This document shows positions 7,102 to 14,496 of a stretch of DNA of 17,470 bases, in pieces (positions within the stretch are counted from its first letter, which is position 1; each line of letters starts with the position of its first letter). Source of the DNA: Planctomycetota bacterium (GTDB lineage Bacteria > Planctomycetota > J058 > J103); NCBI GenBank assembly GCA_003694875.1, contig RFJN01000139.1, forward strand, positions 1 to 17,470, in the 5' to 3' direction. The translations under genes were made by a program, and so were the position numbers. The notes below the pieces were generated by a model, which saw only the letters and a list, made by a program, of their open reading frames with translations, did no database searches and had not been told where the DNA came from.

Positions 7102-7968
7102 TCAACGAGTCCTACCGAGGCGCGCCCGCGCGGCTTGCCCGTGCGGGGTGAGCGGGCCTAGCGCGACAGCCTCTTCCCAGCTGACCTTTGCGCTCGCGAC
7201 GTCTCCCCGATCCGCCCGGACGACCCCCTCGTAGAAGAGCGCCGCGACACCGATCGCAGCGTCGAGTTCACCCGCCCGCACCGCGCGGCTCGCGCTCCGT
7301 GCGACGCGTGCGAAGTCGCTCGCCGCCTGGTCGCCGCGATCGAAGAAAAAGGGAAGCGCATAGCAGGAGATCGCGCGGATGAACCGCACCTCGAGATCGC
7401 CGGGCGCGGCGGCGACCGCGTCGTCCATGAGCCGAAGGCCCTCTTCGGCGAGCTCTCCTTTGCGCCAGAAGGCCCACGAGCGCTTCGCCGCCAGCGTGCG
7501 GGCGCTGCCGTAGTAGGCGAGCGCGATGGCTGGCGCACCGGGCTCCTTGGCAAGCTCGGCGAGCATGCGCTCCGCGCGCTCGGCCGCTTTGTCGTCACCG
7601 TCGACGCCCTCGAGGTGAAGGCGCTTCGCCAGCTCGAGCTGGACCTGATCATCGTCCGGCCGCTTCGCCGCCGCGAGTTCGAGCTCTTGCAGTCCCGCCG
7701 CGGCTCGCGCCTCGGCGACGCGGACGGCGGGCTTTCTTGCCTCCTCACGAAGCGCGCGTCGGCGCGCTTCGCCCGGGCTCAGCCCGTGGAGGTCGTTTCC
7801 GGGAGAGGCTCCGTCCGCGGGCGGCAAGTCCCCGGTGACCGACGTCCCGCCTGCCGGCGTCGGCATCGGAAGCCAGCGCACCGGATCGGAGCTGGCGCAC
7901 GCGGCCGTCGTTACCAGCAGGGCGACGGCCATGGCCCCGACGGGCCGGCGGCATCGAGCGTTTCGCAT
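7102..7968 (-). CDS. TPR-like (alpha-helical repeat) lipoprotein
   Basis: The product has 288 residues. The ATG at 7968 is set by AAGGAG nine bases upstream; the frame stays open further upstream, but that part is non-coding in character and crosses the promoter. Signal peptide with hydrophobic core about residues 12-23 and a lipobox-like TAAC just before SSDPVRW. The mature protein is Ala, Glu and Leu rich with TPR-type helix pairs (for example AVRVAEARAAAGLQELELAA, LAEEGLRLMDDAVAAAPGDL, AKVSWEEAVALGP) and a distinctive YALPFFFDRGDQAASDF segment. Probably an envelope scaffold; partner unknown. First gene of a minus-strand unit with the lipocalin and the propeller pseudogene. The 17-base motif abuts its ribosome site. 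Confidence 0.85.
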   Translation of the reverse strand: MRNARCRRPVGAMAVALLVTTAACASSDPVRWLPMPTPAGGTSVTGDLPPADGASPGNDLHGLSPGEARRRALREEARKPAVRVAEARAAAGLQELELAAAKRPDDDQVQLELAKRLHLEGVDGDDKAAERAERMLAELAKEPGAPAIALAYYGSARTLAAKRSWAFWRKGELAEEGLRLMDDAVAAAPGDLEVRFIRAISCYALPFFFDRGDQAASDFARVARSASRAVRAGELDAAIGVAALFYEGVVRADRGDVASAKVSWEEAVALGPLTPHGQAARARLGRTR

Positions 7969-7981
7969 CGGAGCAATCTCC

Positions 7982-7998
7982 TTGACAGAATATCTACA
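7982..7998 (+). promoter_or_regulatory. Putative operator, strong copy of the 17-base motif
   Basis: TTGACAGAATATCTACA differs at one base from the copy at 16704. It lies in the 85-base gap between the divergent TPR gene (minus) and ICMT gene (plus). On the minus strand it reads TGTAGATATTCTGTCAA and runs straight into the AAGGAG ribosome site, so binding here would block transcription or initiation. ACA steps at 7985 and 7996 are 11 bases apart, like the tandem repeats bound by CarH/LitR-type MerR proteins. Regulator identity is inferred. Confidence 0.6.
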
Positions 7999-8053
7999 CG
8001 CCGTAACCGTGAAGTGTTGCGCGGCGGGGCGGGATCGAGGGCCGGAGGGCCTG

Positions 8054-8641
8054 GTGGAGTTCGTCCTGACGTGGAGCGCGGCCGCTGCTCTCTGTGGGGT
8101 AATCACCGCGACGTTTCTTCTGGAACCGATCCTCTTTCGATCTTCGGCCTCTTCCACGACCTGCTCGGGGGGCGGAAGGCTGTCGCTTCTCATTCTGGTC
8201 GCCTCGCTTCTCGCGGGCCTCGGGGCCACCGGGCTCTGCGATCACTTCCGCCTGGGGGAACCTGGAGGGGGGCTGGCGCGACGCGGCGCGTCTCCTCGGC
8301 CTGCTGGGCCATGGGGTCGGCGTGGGGCTCCGGACCTGGTCGGCCTGGTGTCTCGGGACATCCTTCCGTCGGGGGGGCACGTCGCGCACGAGCAGCCTCT
8401 CGTGACCAGCGGACCCTATCGCTGGGTTCGTCATCCGCTCTATCTCGGCCTGTTCCTGATCGGCGTGTCCATGAGCGCGCTCATGGCGAATGCCCCCGGC
8501 CTCGCGCTCACCGGGGCGCTCGTCGCCTGGGCGATCGCCCGCCGCGTTCGCGAGGAGGAGGGGGCCATGGAGTGCGTGCTCGGGGGTCGATATCGGACCT
8601 GGGCGCGCGCGCGCCGCCGCTTCCTGCCTTTTCTGGCCTGA
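8054..8641 (+). CDS. Isoprenylcysteine carboxyl methyltransferase-like membrane protein, with an internal out-of-frame segment
   Basis: The open frame gives 195 residues from a GTG at 8054 with GGAGGG upstream. Two N-terminal hydrophobic segments are followed by the conserved C-terminal ICMT block: HEQPLVTSGPYRWVRHPLYL, a membrane segment, then EEEGAMECVLGGRYRTWARA. Between about 8272 and 8376 the displayed frame reads as unlikely Gly/Pro/Arg sequence, whereas the next frame reads GVGLRTWSAWCLGTSFRRGG, which is the missing family core. The switches coincide with G runs at 8267-8272 (one G too many) and 8371-8377 (one G too few). The gene is therefore either intact with two sequencing errors or damaged by compensating indels. 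Its methyl acceptor is unknown; a lipid or carotenoid carboxylate is possible. Confidence 0.7.
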   Translation: MEFVLTWSAAAALCGVITATFLLEPILFRSSASSTTCSGGGRLSLLILVASLLAGLGATGLCDHFRLGEPGGGLARRGASPRPAGPWGRRGAPDLVGLVSRDILPSGGHVAHEQPLVTSGPYRWVRHPLYLGLFLIGVSMSALMANAPGLALTGALVAWAIARRVREEEGAMECVLGGRYRTWARARRRFLPFLA

Positions 8642-8756
8642 GCCCTCGCGTGCGAAGGTCGGGCCGTCCCCTTCGTGGACCTCCGCGATCCCCCAGTCGC
8701 TGCAGCGCATTTCGGCCTCCGCGTCCCTCGGCACGAGAAACTCTATACAAGCACAA

Positions 8757-8804
8757 ACAAAATCGCAATAAAAACTTGACCGAAAATGAGCAGCTGGATA
8801 CGCT
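8757..8804 (+). promoter_or_regulatory. Probable promoter and operator of the carotenoid operon
   Basis: An AT-rich island (8740-8790) contains TTGACC (8776-8781) and, 17 bases on, TACGCT (8799-8804). This predicts a transcript start near 8811 and so favours the ATG at 8840 over an ATG at 8786. TTGACCGAAAATGAGCA (8776-8792) matches the 17-base motif at 12 of 17 positions. ACA, ATA and ACC triplets at 8757, 8768 and 8779 are spaced by 11 bases. The match is weaker than at 7982 and 16704. Confidence 0.4.
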
Positions 8805-8839
8805 CGGGTCAGACGAAAACCGAGTGGGGCTCGCACCCG

Positions 8840-10396
8840 ATGAGCAAGAACGTGATCGTGATCGGCGCCGGACCGGGCGGGCTGGCCAGCGCCATGCTGC
8901 TCGCCCACGCAGGGCTGAACGTCCGGGTCCTGGAGCGCCTGCCGGAGGTCGGGGGGCGGACGCGCACGCTGCGCAGCGAGTCGGGATTCCATTTCGATCT
9001 CGGCCCGACGTTCTTCCTCTATCCCACCGTGCTGCGCTCGATCTTCGAGCACACGGGCCTCGACCTCGATGAGCGGCTCGACCTCGTCCGGCTCGATCCG
9101 CAGTACCGGGTCGTGTTCGGCAAGGGGGGCGAGCTCCTCGCCACTCCAGACGTCGAGCGCATGGAGCAGGCGATCGCCGCGCTCGCCCCCTTGGACGCCA
9201 CCCGTTTCCAGGACTTCCTCGCTGACAACCGCGAGAAGCTCGAGCGCTTCCGACCGTGCCTCGAGACCCCGTTCCTCGGCTGGCGCGACGTGCTGTCGCG
9301 CCGGCTCTTGAGCCTCCTGCCGCTCGTCCGGCCGTGGCGGTCCCTCGAGCAGGAGGTCGGCCAGTACTTCTCGGACGAGCGCATCCGGCTCGCGTTCACG
9401 TTCCAGTCGAAGTACCTCGGCATGTCGCCGTTCCGCTGCCCGAGCCTGTTCTCGATCCTCTCGTTTCTCGAGTACGAGCACGGGGTCTACCACCCGATCG
9501 GGGGTTGCGGAGCGGTCACCCGCGCCATGGCGGACGCGGCGACGGAGCTCGGGGCGAAGATCTCGACGGGTGAGGAGGTTCGAGGGCTCGAGTTCCGCCG
9601 CAAACGCGTGGTCGGCGTGCACACCGACCGCGGGAGCTACCCGTGCGACGCGATCGTCATCAACGCGGACTTCGCTCGTGCCATGAAGCGCTTCGTTCCC
9701 GATCGCCTGCGCCGCCGCTGGTCGGACCGGAAGATCGCGAAGTCGCGGTTCTCGTGCTCGACGTTCATGCTCTATCTCGGTATCGAGGGGCGCTTCGACG
9801 ACGTCTCGCACCACACGATCTACATCCCGGAGCGCTACCGCCGGAACCTCGAGGACATCGAGCGAAACGGCGTCGTCTCCGAGGAGCTCTCGTTCTACGT
9901 GCAGAACGCGAGCGTCACCGACCCGACGCTCGCTCCGGACGGCATGAGCACCCTCTACGTGCTGGTGCCCGTGCCGAATCGGCGCTTCCCGATCGACTGG
10001 TCGACCGAAGCCCCCCGGCTCCGGGGGAAAGTGTTCCGCCACCTCAAGAAGATCGGGCTCGGAGACGTCGAGAGGCGGGTGCGCTACGAACGCATGATCA
10101 CGCCCGAAGACTGGGATCGCCGGCACGAGATCCACCTCGGCGCCACGTTCAGTCTGGCGCACAATCTGCGCCAGATGCTGCACCTGCGCCCGCGCAACCG
10201 CTTCGCCGACCTGGACGGCGTCTACCTCACGGGCGGCGGAACGCACCCGGGGAGCGGCCTGCCGGTGATCTTCGAGTCGGCGCGCATCACCTCCAAGCTC
10301 CTCGTCGAAGATTTCGGCGGCCAGATGCAGCCCGGCGGTCGGCCGAGCCGGCGCGTGAGCGAGGCTCCGGTGTCCGGCCTGGTGGCGGCTTCGTAG
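8840..10396 (+). CDS. crtI: CrtI/CrtN family carotenoid (diapo)phytoene desaturase
   Basis: The product has 518 residues. The ATG at 8840 places the FAD/NAD dinucleotide motif GAGPGG at residues 9-14, as in the family; the in-frame ATG at 8786 would lie upstream of the likely transcript start. Further landmarks: VLERLPEVGGRTRT with the FAD-binding acidic residue (about 31-44), FHFDLGPTFFLYP, a central GVYHPIGGCGAVTRAM, and the C-terminal FAD block GVYLTGGGTHPGSGLPVIFESARI. The enzyme desaturates a colourless C30 or C40 polyene to coloured carotenoid at the membrane. The C-terminal signature together with the downstream CrtP-, CrtQ- and aldehyde-dehydrogenase-like genes favours a C30 (CrtN-type) route, but no synthase gene is present to prove it. 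Confidence 0.92.
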   Translation: MSKNVIVIGAGPGGLASAMLLAHAGLNVRVLERLPEVGGRTRTLRSESGFHFDLGPTFFLYPTVLRSIFEHTGLDLDERLDLVRLDPQYRVVFGKGGELLATPDVERMEQAIAALAPLDATRFQDFLADNREKLERFRPCLETPFLGWRDVLSRRLLSLLPLVRPWRSLEQEVGQYFSDERIRLAFTFQSKYLGMSPFRCPSLFSILSFLEYEHGVYHPIGGCGAVTRAMADAATELGAKISTGEEVRGLEFRRKRVVGVHTDRGSYPCDAIVINADFARAMKRFVPDRLRRRWSDRKIAKSRFSCSTFMLYLGIEGRFDDVSHHTIYIPERYRRNLEDIERNGVVSEELSFYVQNASVTDPTLAPDGMSTLYVLVPVPNRRFPIDWSTEAPRLRGKVFRHLKKIGLGDVERRVRYERMITPEDWDRRHEIHLGATFSLAHNLRQMLHLRPRNRFADLDGVYLTGGGTHPGSGLPVIFESARITSKLLVEDFGGQMQPGGRPSRRVSEAPVSGLVAAS

Positions 10397-10398
10397 GC

Positions 10399-11013
10399 AT
10401 GGCCCCGCTGAGCGGCATCGCGCGCAGGGTCGGCTCGCAACCGGTCGCCCCGGCCTTGGACCTCCGGTCGCAGGCCCCTACGGCGCCGTCGGTGTCGAAT
10501 GCTCTTCTGCAGGCACCGATCGCGCAGCCGGCCTGGGCCGCGCAGCCCGTGGCGAGCAGGCTGCGCGTGGTTCGCGCGCTTCGGGGCCTCCTCGCCGAGA
10601 ACGCCGTGAAGCGCACGTCCGAGGTCGCCACGCCATGGAGGCGGGATCTCGCGGCCGCGCGGTTCGCCGAGCGCGTCGACGCCGGCGTCGTCGTGATCAA
10701 CGACGTGATCGTGCCGACCGCTGATCCGCGGCTGCCGTTCGGCGGGCGCCGCGCGAGCGGGTTCGGCGTGACGCGCGGGCGCGAGGGGCTGCTCGAGATG
10801 ACGCAGGTCAAGGCGATCGCGCTGCGCGCGGGCACCTTCCGGCCCCACCTCGACCCCGCAATGCCGCGAGATGCCGACCTCTTCCGCGCGTATCTCGGCG
10901 CGGTGCACGGTCGCGGTCTCCTGGGGCGCGTGCGTGTGCTCCTGTGTCTGGTTCGGAGCCTTATTCGTCTCGGGCGCAAGAGCGAGCAAGAGCGAGCGGA
11001 GGAATTGCTGTGA
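10399..11013 (+). CDS. Carotenoid aldehyde dehydrogenase (CrtNc/AldH-like) with a large in-frame internal deletion
   Basis: The product has 204 residues, starting two bases after the desaturase stop. Residues about 40-73 match the N-terminal helix region of aldehyde dehydrogenases (AQPAWAAQPVASRLRVVRAL). After a short joint (about residues 74-88, containing TSEVATPWRRDL) it jumps to the family C-terminus: AERVDAGVVVINDVIVPTAD, LPFGGRRASGFGVTRG and LLEMTQVKAI. Full-length relatives have about 500 residues; the roughly 300 missing ones carry most of the NAD-binding fold, the catalytic Cys and the general-base Glu, so activity is not expected. The frame stays open across the joint and ends in GTGA overlap with the next gene, whose ribosome site GGAGGA lies inside it. 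It may persist only for translational coupling. Confidence 0.8.
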   Translation: MAPLSGIARRVGSQPVAPALDLRSQAPTAPSVSNALLQAPIAQPAWAAQPVASRLRVVRALRGLLAENAVKRTSEVATPWRRDLAAARFAERVDAGVVVINDVIVPTADPRLPFGGRRASGFGVTRGREGLLEMTQVKAIALRAGTFRPHLDPAMPRDADLFRAYLGAVHGRGLLGRVRVLLCLVRSLIRLGRKSEQERAEELL

Positions 11014-12572
11014 AGCCAAGGATCGGAATCGTCGGTGGCGGCCTCGGTGGCCTCGCCGCAGCATGCACCCTGGCAGCGCGCGGCGCCAGCGTGACTCTTT
11101 TCGACAAGAACCCGTGGCTCGGCGGGAAAGCCGCGCTGCTCGAGGGGCAGGGCTACCGTTTCGACATGGGACCGACGATCCTCCTCATGCCGTCGGTGCT
11201 CCGCCGGATCTTCGCCGAGGCCGGGCGACGGCTCGAGGACGCGCTCGAGCTCGTCCCGCTCGATCCGCAGTGGCGCTGCTTCTTCGACGACGGCTCCACG
11301 CTCGATCTCGTGCCGGACACCGAGTCCATGGCCAGTGCGATCGAGGCGCTCGCGCCCGGGAGCGGTGCGGGCAGCGGCTACCGGTCGTTCATCGAGTGCT
11401 CGGAGCGGCTGCACGACATCTCCGACCGGTTCTTCTTCTGGCGGTCGGTGGGTGGCGTGCGCGACACGTTCAACGGCCCCGGCACGTTCCGCGCCTCGGT
11501 GCTGAAGGACCTCCTGGCCATGCGACCGTGGCGCACGGTGGCTGGCCTCGTGCGCTCGTTCTGTCCCGAGCCGCGCACCGCGCAGATGCTCGACCACTTC
11601 ACGCAGTACATAGGCTCCGCGCCCGACGCCTCGCCGGCGGTCCTCTGCGGGATCGCGCACATGCAGACCTCGGAGGGCGTCTGGTACCCGATGGGAGGTA
11701 CGCGCGCGATCCCCGAGGCCCTCGCGAAGCTCGCGGGCGAGCTTGGCGTCGATATCCGCACCGAGACCGGAGTCTCCCGCATCCTCTCCGACGGCAAACG
11801 CGCGGTCGGAGTCGAGACGGATGCCGGGGAGCAGGTCCGGCTCGACGCCGTCGTCTCGAACGCCGACGCCGTGAGGACCCACCGAGAGCTTCTGGGCGGG
11901 CGCGTCGGGCGCCGCTTCCAAGGACGGCGTGCTTACGAGCCGGCTTGCTCGGGTGTCGTTCTCTACCTCGGGCTCGACCGCCGCTACGAACATCTCGAGC
12001 ACCATGACTTCGTCTTCTCACGTGATCCGGAGGAGGAGTTCGACGCGATCTACCGACGCGGCGAGCCGGCGCCCGACCCGACGTGCTACCTGTGCGCGCC
12101 GGCGAGAACCGATCAGGCAGTGGCGCCGGCGGGGGGCGAGGCGCTCTACGTGCTCGTTCACACCCCCTACCTGCGACGGCACCACGACTGGCAGAAGATG
12201 CTCCCCGGGTATCGCCGGACGATCCTCGAGAAGCTCAAGCGCACCGCGGGGCTCACGGATCTCGAGGACCGCATCGTCTTCGAGCGGTGGCTGACGCCGG
12301 CGGACATCCACGAGCGCTACCGGGTCCTCAACGGAGCGATCTATGGGATCGCCAGCCACGGCCGGTGGCTCGGCGCGTTCAAGCCGGCGAACCGGAGCCC
12401 CGACCTCGAAGGTCTCTACCTCGCCGGCGGCGCCGCGCACCCGGGTCCCGGGATGCCCATGGTGCTCATGTCGGGTTGGATCGCGGGCGACGCGGCGAGC
12501 CAGGACCTCGGGCTCAGCCCGCGCGTCCCGGCACGCGAACGGGCCCGGGCGCCTGTGCTCGCCGCCCCATGA
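11010..12572 (+). CDS. CrtP/CrtNb-like carotenoid oxidase (CrtI superfamily)
   Basis: The product has 520 residues. The GTG at 11010 has GGAGGA six bases upstream. FAD motif GGGLGG at residues 9-14, LFDKNPWLGGKAA, YRFDMGPTILLMPSVLRRIF, central GVWYPMGGTRAIPEAL, and C-terminal GLYLAGGAAHPGPGMPMVLM. The insertion with DPEEEFDAIYRRGEPAPDPT followed by ALYVLVHTPYLR is, in my reading, characteristic of diapolycopene or diaponeurosporene oxygenases and related desaturases rather than of classical CrtI. The likely reaction is oxidation of a terminal methyl group to an aldehyde, which an aldehyde dehydrogenase would normally finish; that partner is the truncated gene just upstream. Overlaps the acyltransferase start (ATGA). 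Confidence 0.88.
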   Translation: MKPRIGIVGGGLGGLAAACTLAARGASVTLFDKNPWLGGKAALLEGQGYRFDMGPTILLMPSVLRRIFAEAGRRLEDALELVPLDPQWRCFFDDGSTLDLVPDTESMASAIEALAPGSGAGSGYRSFIECSERLHDISDRFFFWRSVGGVRDTFNGPGTFRASVLKDLLAMRPWRTVAGLVRSFCPEPRTAQMLDHFTQYIGSAPDASPAVLCGIAHMQTSEGVWYPMGGTRAIPEALAKLAGELGVDIRTETGVSRILSDGKRAVGVETDAGEQVRLDAVVSNADAVRTHRELLGGRVGRRFQGRRAYEPACSGVVLYLGLDRRYEHLEHHDFVFSRDPEEEFDAIYRRGEPAPDPTCYLCAPARTDQAVAPAGGEALYVLVHTPYLRRHHDWQKMLPGYRRTILEKLKRTAGLTDLEDRIVFERWLTPADIHERYRVLNGAIYGIASHGRWLGAFKPANRSPDLEGLYLAGGAAHPGPGMPMVLMSGWIAGDAASQDLGLSPRVPARERARAPVLAAP

Positions 12573-13363
12573 GACCCGCGGCGCTTCCTCGTCGCTCACC
12601 CTGGCTGGTGGCCCTGTTCGCGATCTACGTGCGGCGCTATCTGCGCCGACACTTCGCGGCCGTCAGGCTGCAACGCGCCGGCCCCGGTCGATCGCTCGCG
12701 CGGCACCACGAGCCGACGATCGTCGTGGTCAACCATCCGTCCTGGTGGGACCCGTTGACGGGGCTCGCGATCGGCCGGCACCTGTTTCCGCGCTGCGCGC
12801 ACTTCGCGCCGATCGACGCGCGCGCGCTCGCGCGCTATCCGTTTCTCGAGCGGCTCGGGCTCTTCGGGGTGGAGCCGGGACCCTTCCCGGGTGCGGCGCG
12901 ATTCCTGCAGTCGGCCGTCGCGATCGCGGAGACGTCCGGCGCGGTTCTCTGGGTGACGGCCCAGGGCACGTTTCGCGACGTCCGCGAACGCCCGCTCGTC
13001 CTCGAGACCGGCGCGGCCCACGTCGCGCGGCGCGTCGGCCGGGGTCGCTTCCTTCCGCTCGCCCTCGAGTACACGTTCTGGGACCAGCGCCTTCCGGAAG
13101 CGCTCGCATGCGTCGGGGATCCGATTCCGTTTGCCTCGCTCGCGCTCGACCGGCCGCGCAAGGTGACGGAGGTCCTCGCCGCACGGCTCGAGGAGACGCT
13201 CGATCGGTTGGCGGACGCCGCGCAGTCCCGCGACGCGACCCGGTTCGAGACGATCCTCGCGGGACGCACCGGGGTCGGCGGGGTGTACGACGCGTGGCGC
13301 CGCGCACGCGCCCTGCTCGCCGGGCGCCGCTTCGAACCCGCGCACCAGGTCTCGACGTCATGA
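12569..13363 (+). CDS. PlsC-family acyltransferase of the carotenoid cluster
   Basis: The product has 264 residues. The ATG at 12569 overlaps the CrtP-like stop. A membrane-associated N-terminus (about 11-22) precedes the HX4D motif in NHPSWWDPL (H56, D61). The later acceptor block reads TAQGTFRDVRERPL, the variant seen in carotenoid-linked and glycolipid-linked members rather than the PEGTR of phospholipid enzymes. By position between the CrtP-like oxidase and the glycosyltransferase, it probably esterifies a glycosylated carotenoid with a fatty acid, analogous in role (not homologous) to staphylococcal CrtO. Distinct from the acyltransferase at 3061. Confidence 0.85.
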   Translation: MRPAALPRRSPWLVALFAIYVRRYLRRHFAAVRLQRAGPGRSLARHHEPTIVVVNHPSWWDPLTGLAIGRHLFPRCAHFAPIDARALARYPFLERLGLFGVEPGPFPGAARFLQSAVAIAETSGAVLWVTAQGTFRDVRERPLVLETGAAHVARRVGRGRFLPLALEYTFWDQRLPEALACVGDPIPFASLALDRPRKVTEVLAARLEETLDRLADAAQSRDATRFETILAGRTGVGGVYDAWRRARALLAGRRFEPAHQVSTS

Positions 13364-14496
13364 TGGTCCTGGTGCTCGCGGCCTGTGGGGTCGCGCTGGC
13401 GGTCGGACCGGCGATCCTGTTCCTCAGGAACCTCGCGCTCTACGCAGCGCCTCCGAGCGGACCGGCCGGAGCGCCGCACGCGCGCCGGCCGGTCTCCGTC
13501 CTCATCCCGGCGCGCAACGAGGAGGCGGGGATCGAGGAGGCGGTCCGGGCCGCGCTCGCGAGCCGAGACGTCGAGATCGAGGTCTGCGTGATGGACGACG
13601 GGTCGACGGACGACACGGCTGACATCGTCCGTGCCATCGCAGCGGAGGACCCGCGCATCCGCCTCGCGAGCGCCCCGCCGCTCCCGCCGGGCTGGAACGG
13701 CAAGCAGCACGCCTGCTGGCGCCTCGCCGCCCTGGCGCGCCACCCGATCCTCGCCTTCGTGGATGCCGACGTGCGCCTCGCTCCCGACGCCCTCGCGCGC
13801 GCAGCTGGCTTCCTTCGGGCCTCAGGAGCGGCGCTGGTCAGCGGCGTGCCCCGGCAGCTCACGGGCACGTGGCTCGAGCGGCTTGCGCTTCCGTTGATCC
13901 ACTTCGTGCTGCTCGCGTTCCTGCCCCTCGATCGCATGCGACGATCGCGCGAGCCGGCCTACGGCGCTGGGTGCGGACAGCTCATGGTCGCCGATCGCAG
14001 ATCCTACCTGCGGGCGGGCGGACACCGCGCGATCCGCGCGTCGCGGCACGATGGTGTCAAGCTGCCGAGGGCGTTCCGCGAGGCCGGGTACGCGACCGAC
14101 CTCTTCGATGCGACGACCCTGGCCACGTGTCGCATGTACCGGTCGCCGGGCGAGGTGTGGCAGGGGCTCGCGAAGAACGCCACCGAGGGGCTCGCCGCGC
14201 CGCGCCTCATCGTACCTGCGACCGTTCTCCTGCTGGGCGGACAGGTGTTGCCCTTCGTCGTGCTCCTCGCTGCGATCTGCGTGGGGCTCGGGGCCGCGCC
14301 GCTGCTTCTCGGGTTGATCGGGGTCGCGGCCGCGCTGCTCCCGCGCTTCGCGGCGCTGCGTCGGTTCGATCAGGGCCTGGGCTCCGCTCTGCTCCACCCG
14401 TTGGGCGTGACGGTGCTGGTAGCGATCCAGTGGCACGCGCTTCTCAACAAGGTCTTCTTCCGGAGGGTCCCGACCTGGAAGGGGCGCGTCGCGTGA
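13360..14496 (+). CDS. GT2 family glycosyltransferase, CrtQ-like
   Basis: The product has 378 residues. The start is set by ATGA overlap with the acyltransferase; a second ATG follows immediately. A single N-terminal membrane helix (about 2-24) is followed by the GT-A domain: VSVLIPARNEEAGIEEAV (about 45-62), CVMDDGSTDDTADIV (76-90), the DxD motif FVDADVRL (133-140), GAGCGQLMVADR and RHDGVKLPRAF, in which the usual Glu-Asp acceptor pair is replaced by His-Asp. Two or more C-terminal membrane helices (about 285-335) finish the protein. Closest in layout to 4,4'-diaponeurosporenoate glycosyltransferase CrtQ, with HpnB-type enzymes as the alternative. Probable role: sugar transfer to a carotenoid carboxyl or hydroxyl at the cytoplasmic face. 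Confidence 0.88.
   Translation: MMVLVLAACGVALAVGPAILFLRNLALYAAPPSGPAGAPHARRPVSVLIPARNEEAGIEEAVRAALASRDVEIEVCVMDDGSTDDTADIVRAIAAEDPRIRLASAPPLPPGWNGKQHACWRLAALARHPILAFVDADVRLAPDALARAAGFLRASGAALVSGVPRQLTGTWLERLALPLIHFVLLAFLPLDRMRRSREPAYGAGCGQLMVADRRSYLRAGGHRAIRASRHDGVKLPRAFREAGYATDLFDATTLATCRMYRSPGEVWQGLAKNATEGLAAPRLIVPATVLLLGGQVLPFVVLLAAICVGLGAAPLLLGLIGVAAALLPRFAALRRFDQGLGSALLHPLGVTVLVAIQWHALLNKVFFRRVPTWKGRVA

Noticed and set aside
8642..8760. Minus-strand reading with MRCSDWGIAEVHEGDGPTF as a possible small gene
   Set aside because: It has no ribosome site, opens into the shadow of the ICMT gene and matches nothing I know.
8786..8839. An earlier ATG start for the desaturase at 8786
   Set aside because: It adds 18 residues before the FAD motif that the family lacks, has no ribosome site and lies upstream of the transcript start predicted from TTGACC and TACGCT.
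7994..10246. A 750-codon open frame on the minus strand opposite the ICMT and desaturase genes
   Set aside because: It is antisense to two recognisable proteins, is very rich in Arg, Glu and Ala, and has no family motifs; long antisense frames are expected in DNA with this GC content.
9643..11013. A 456-codon plus-strand frame that could be taken as a full-length aldehyde dehydrogenase
   Set aside because: Its first 252 codons lie inside the desaturase gene in another frame and resemble no dehydrogenase; only the part from the ATG at 10399 matches the family.
10287..12005. A 572-codon minus-strand frame opposite the CrtP-like gene
   Set aside because: Its composition is that of a shadow frame and no domain is seen; the plus strand holds a clear FAD enzyme.
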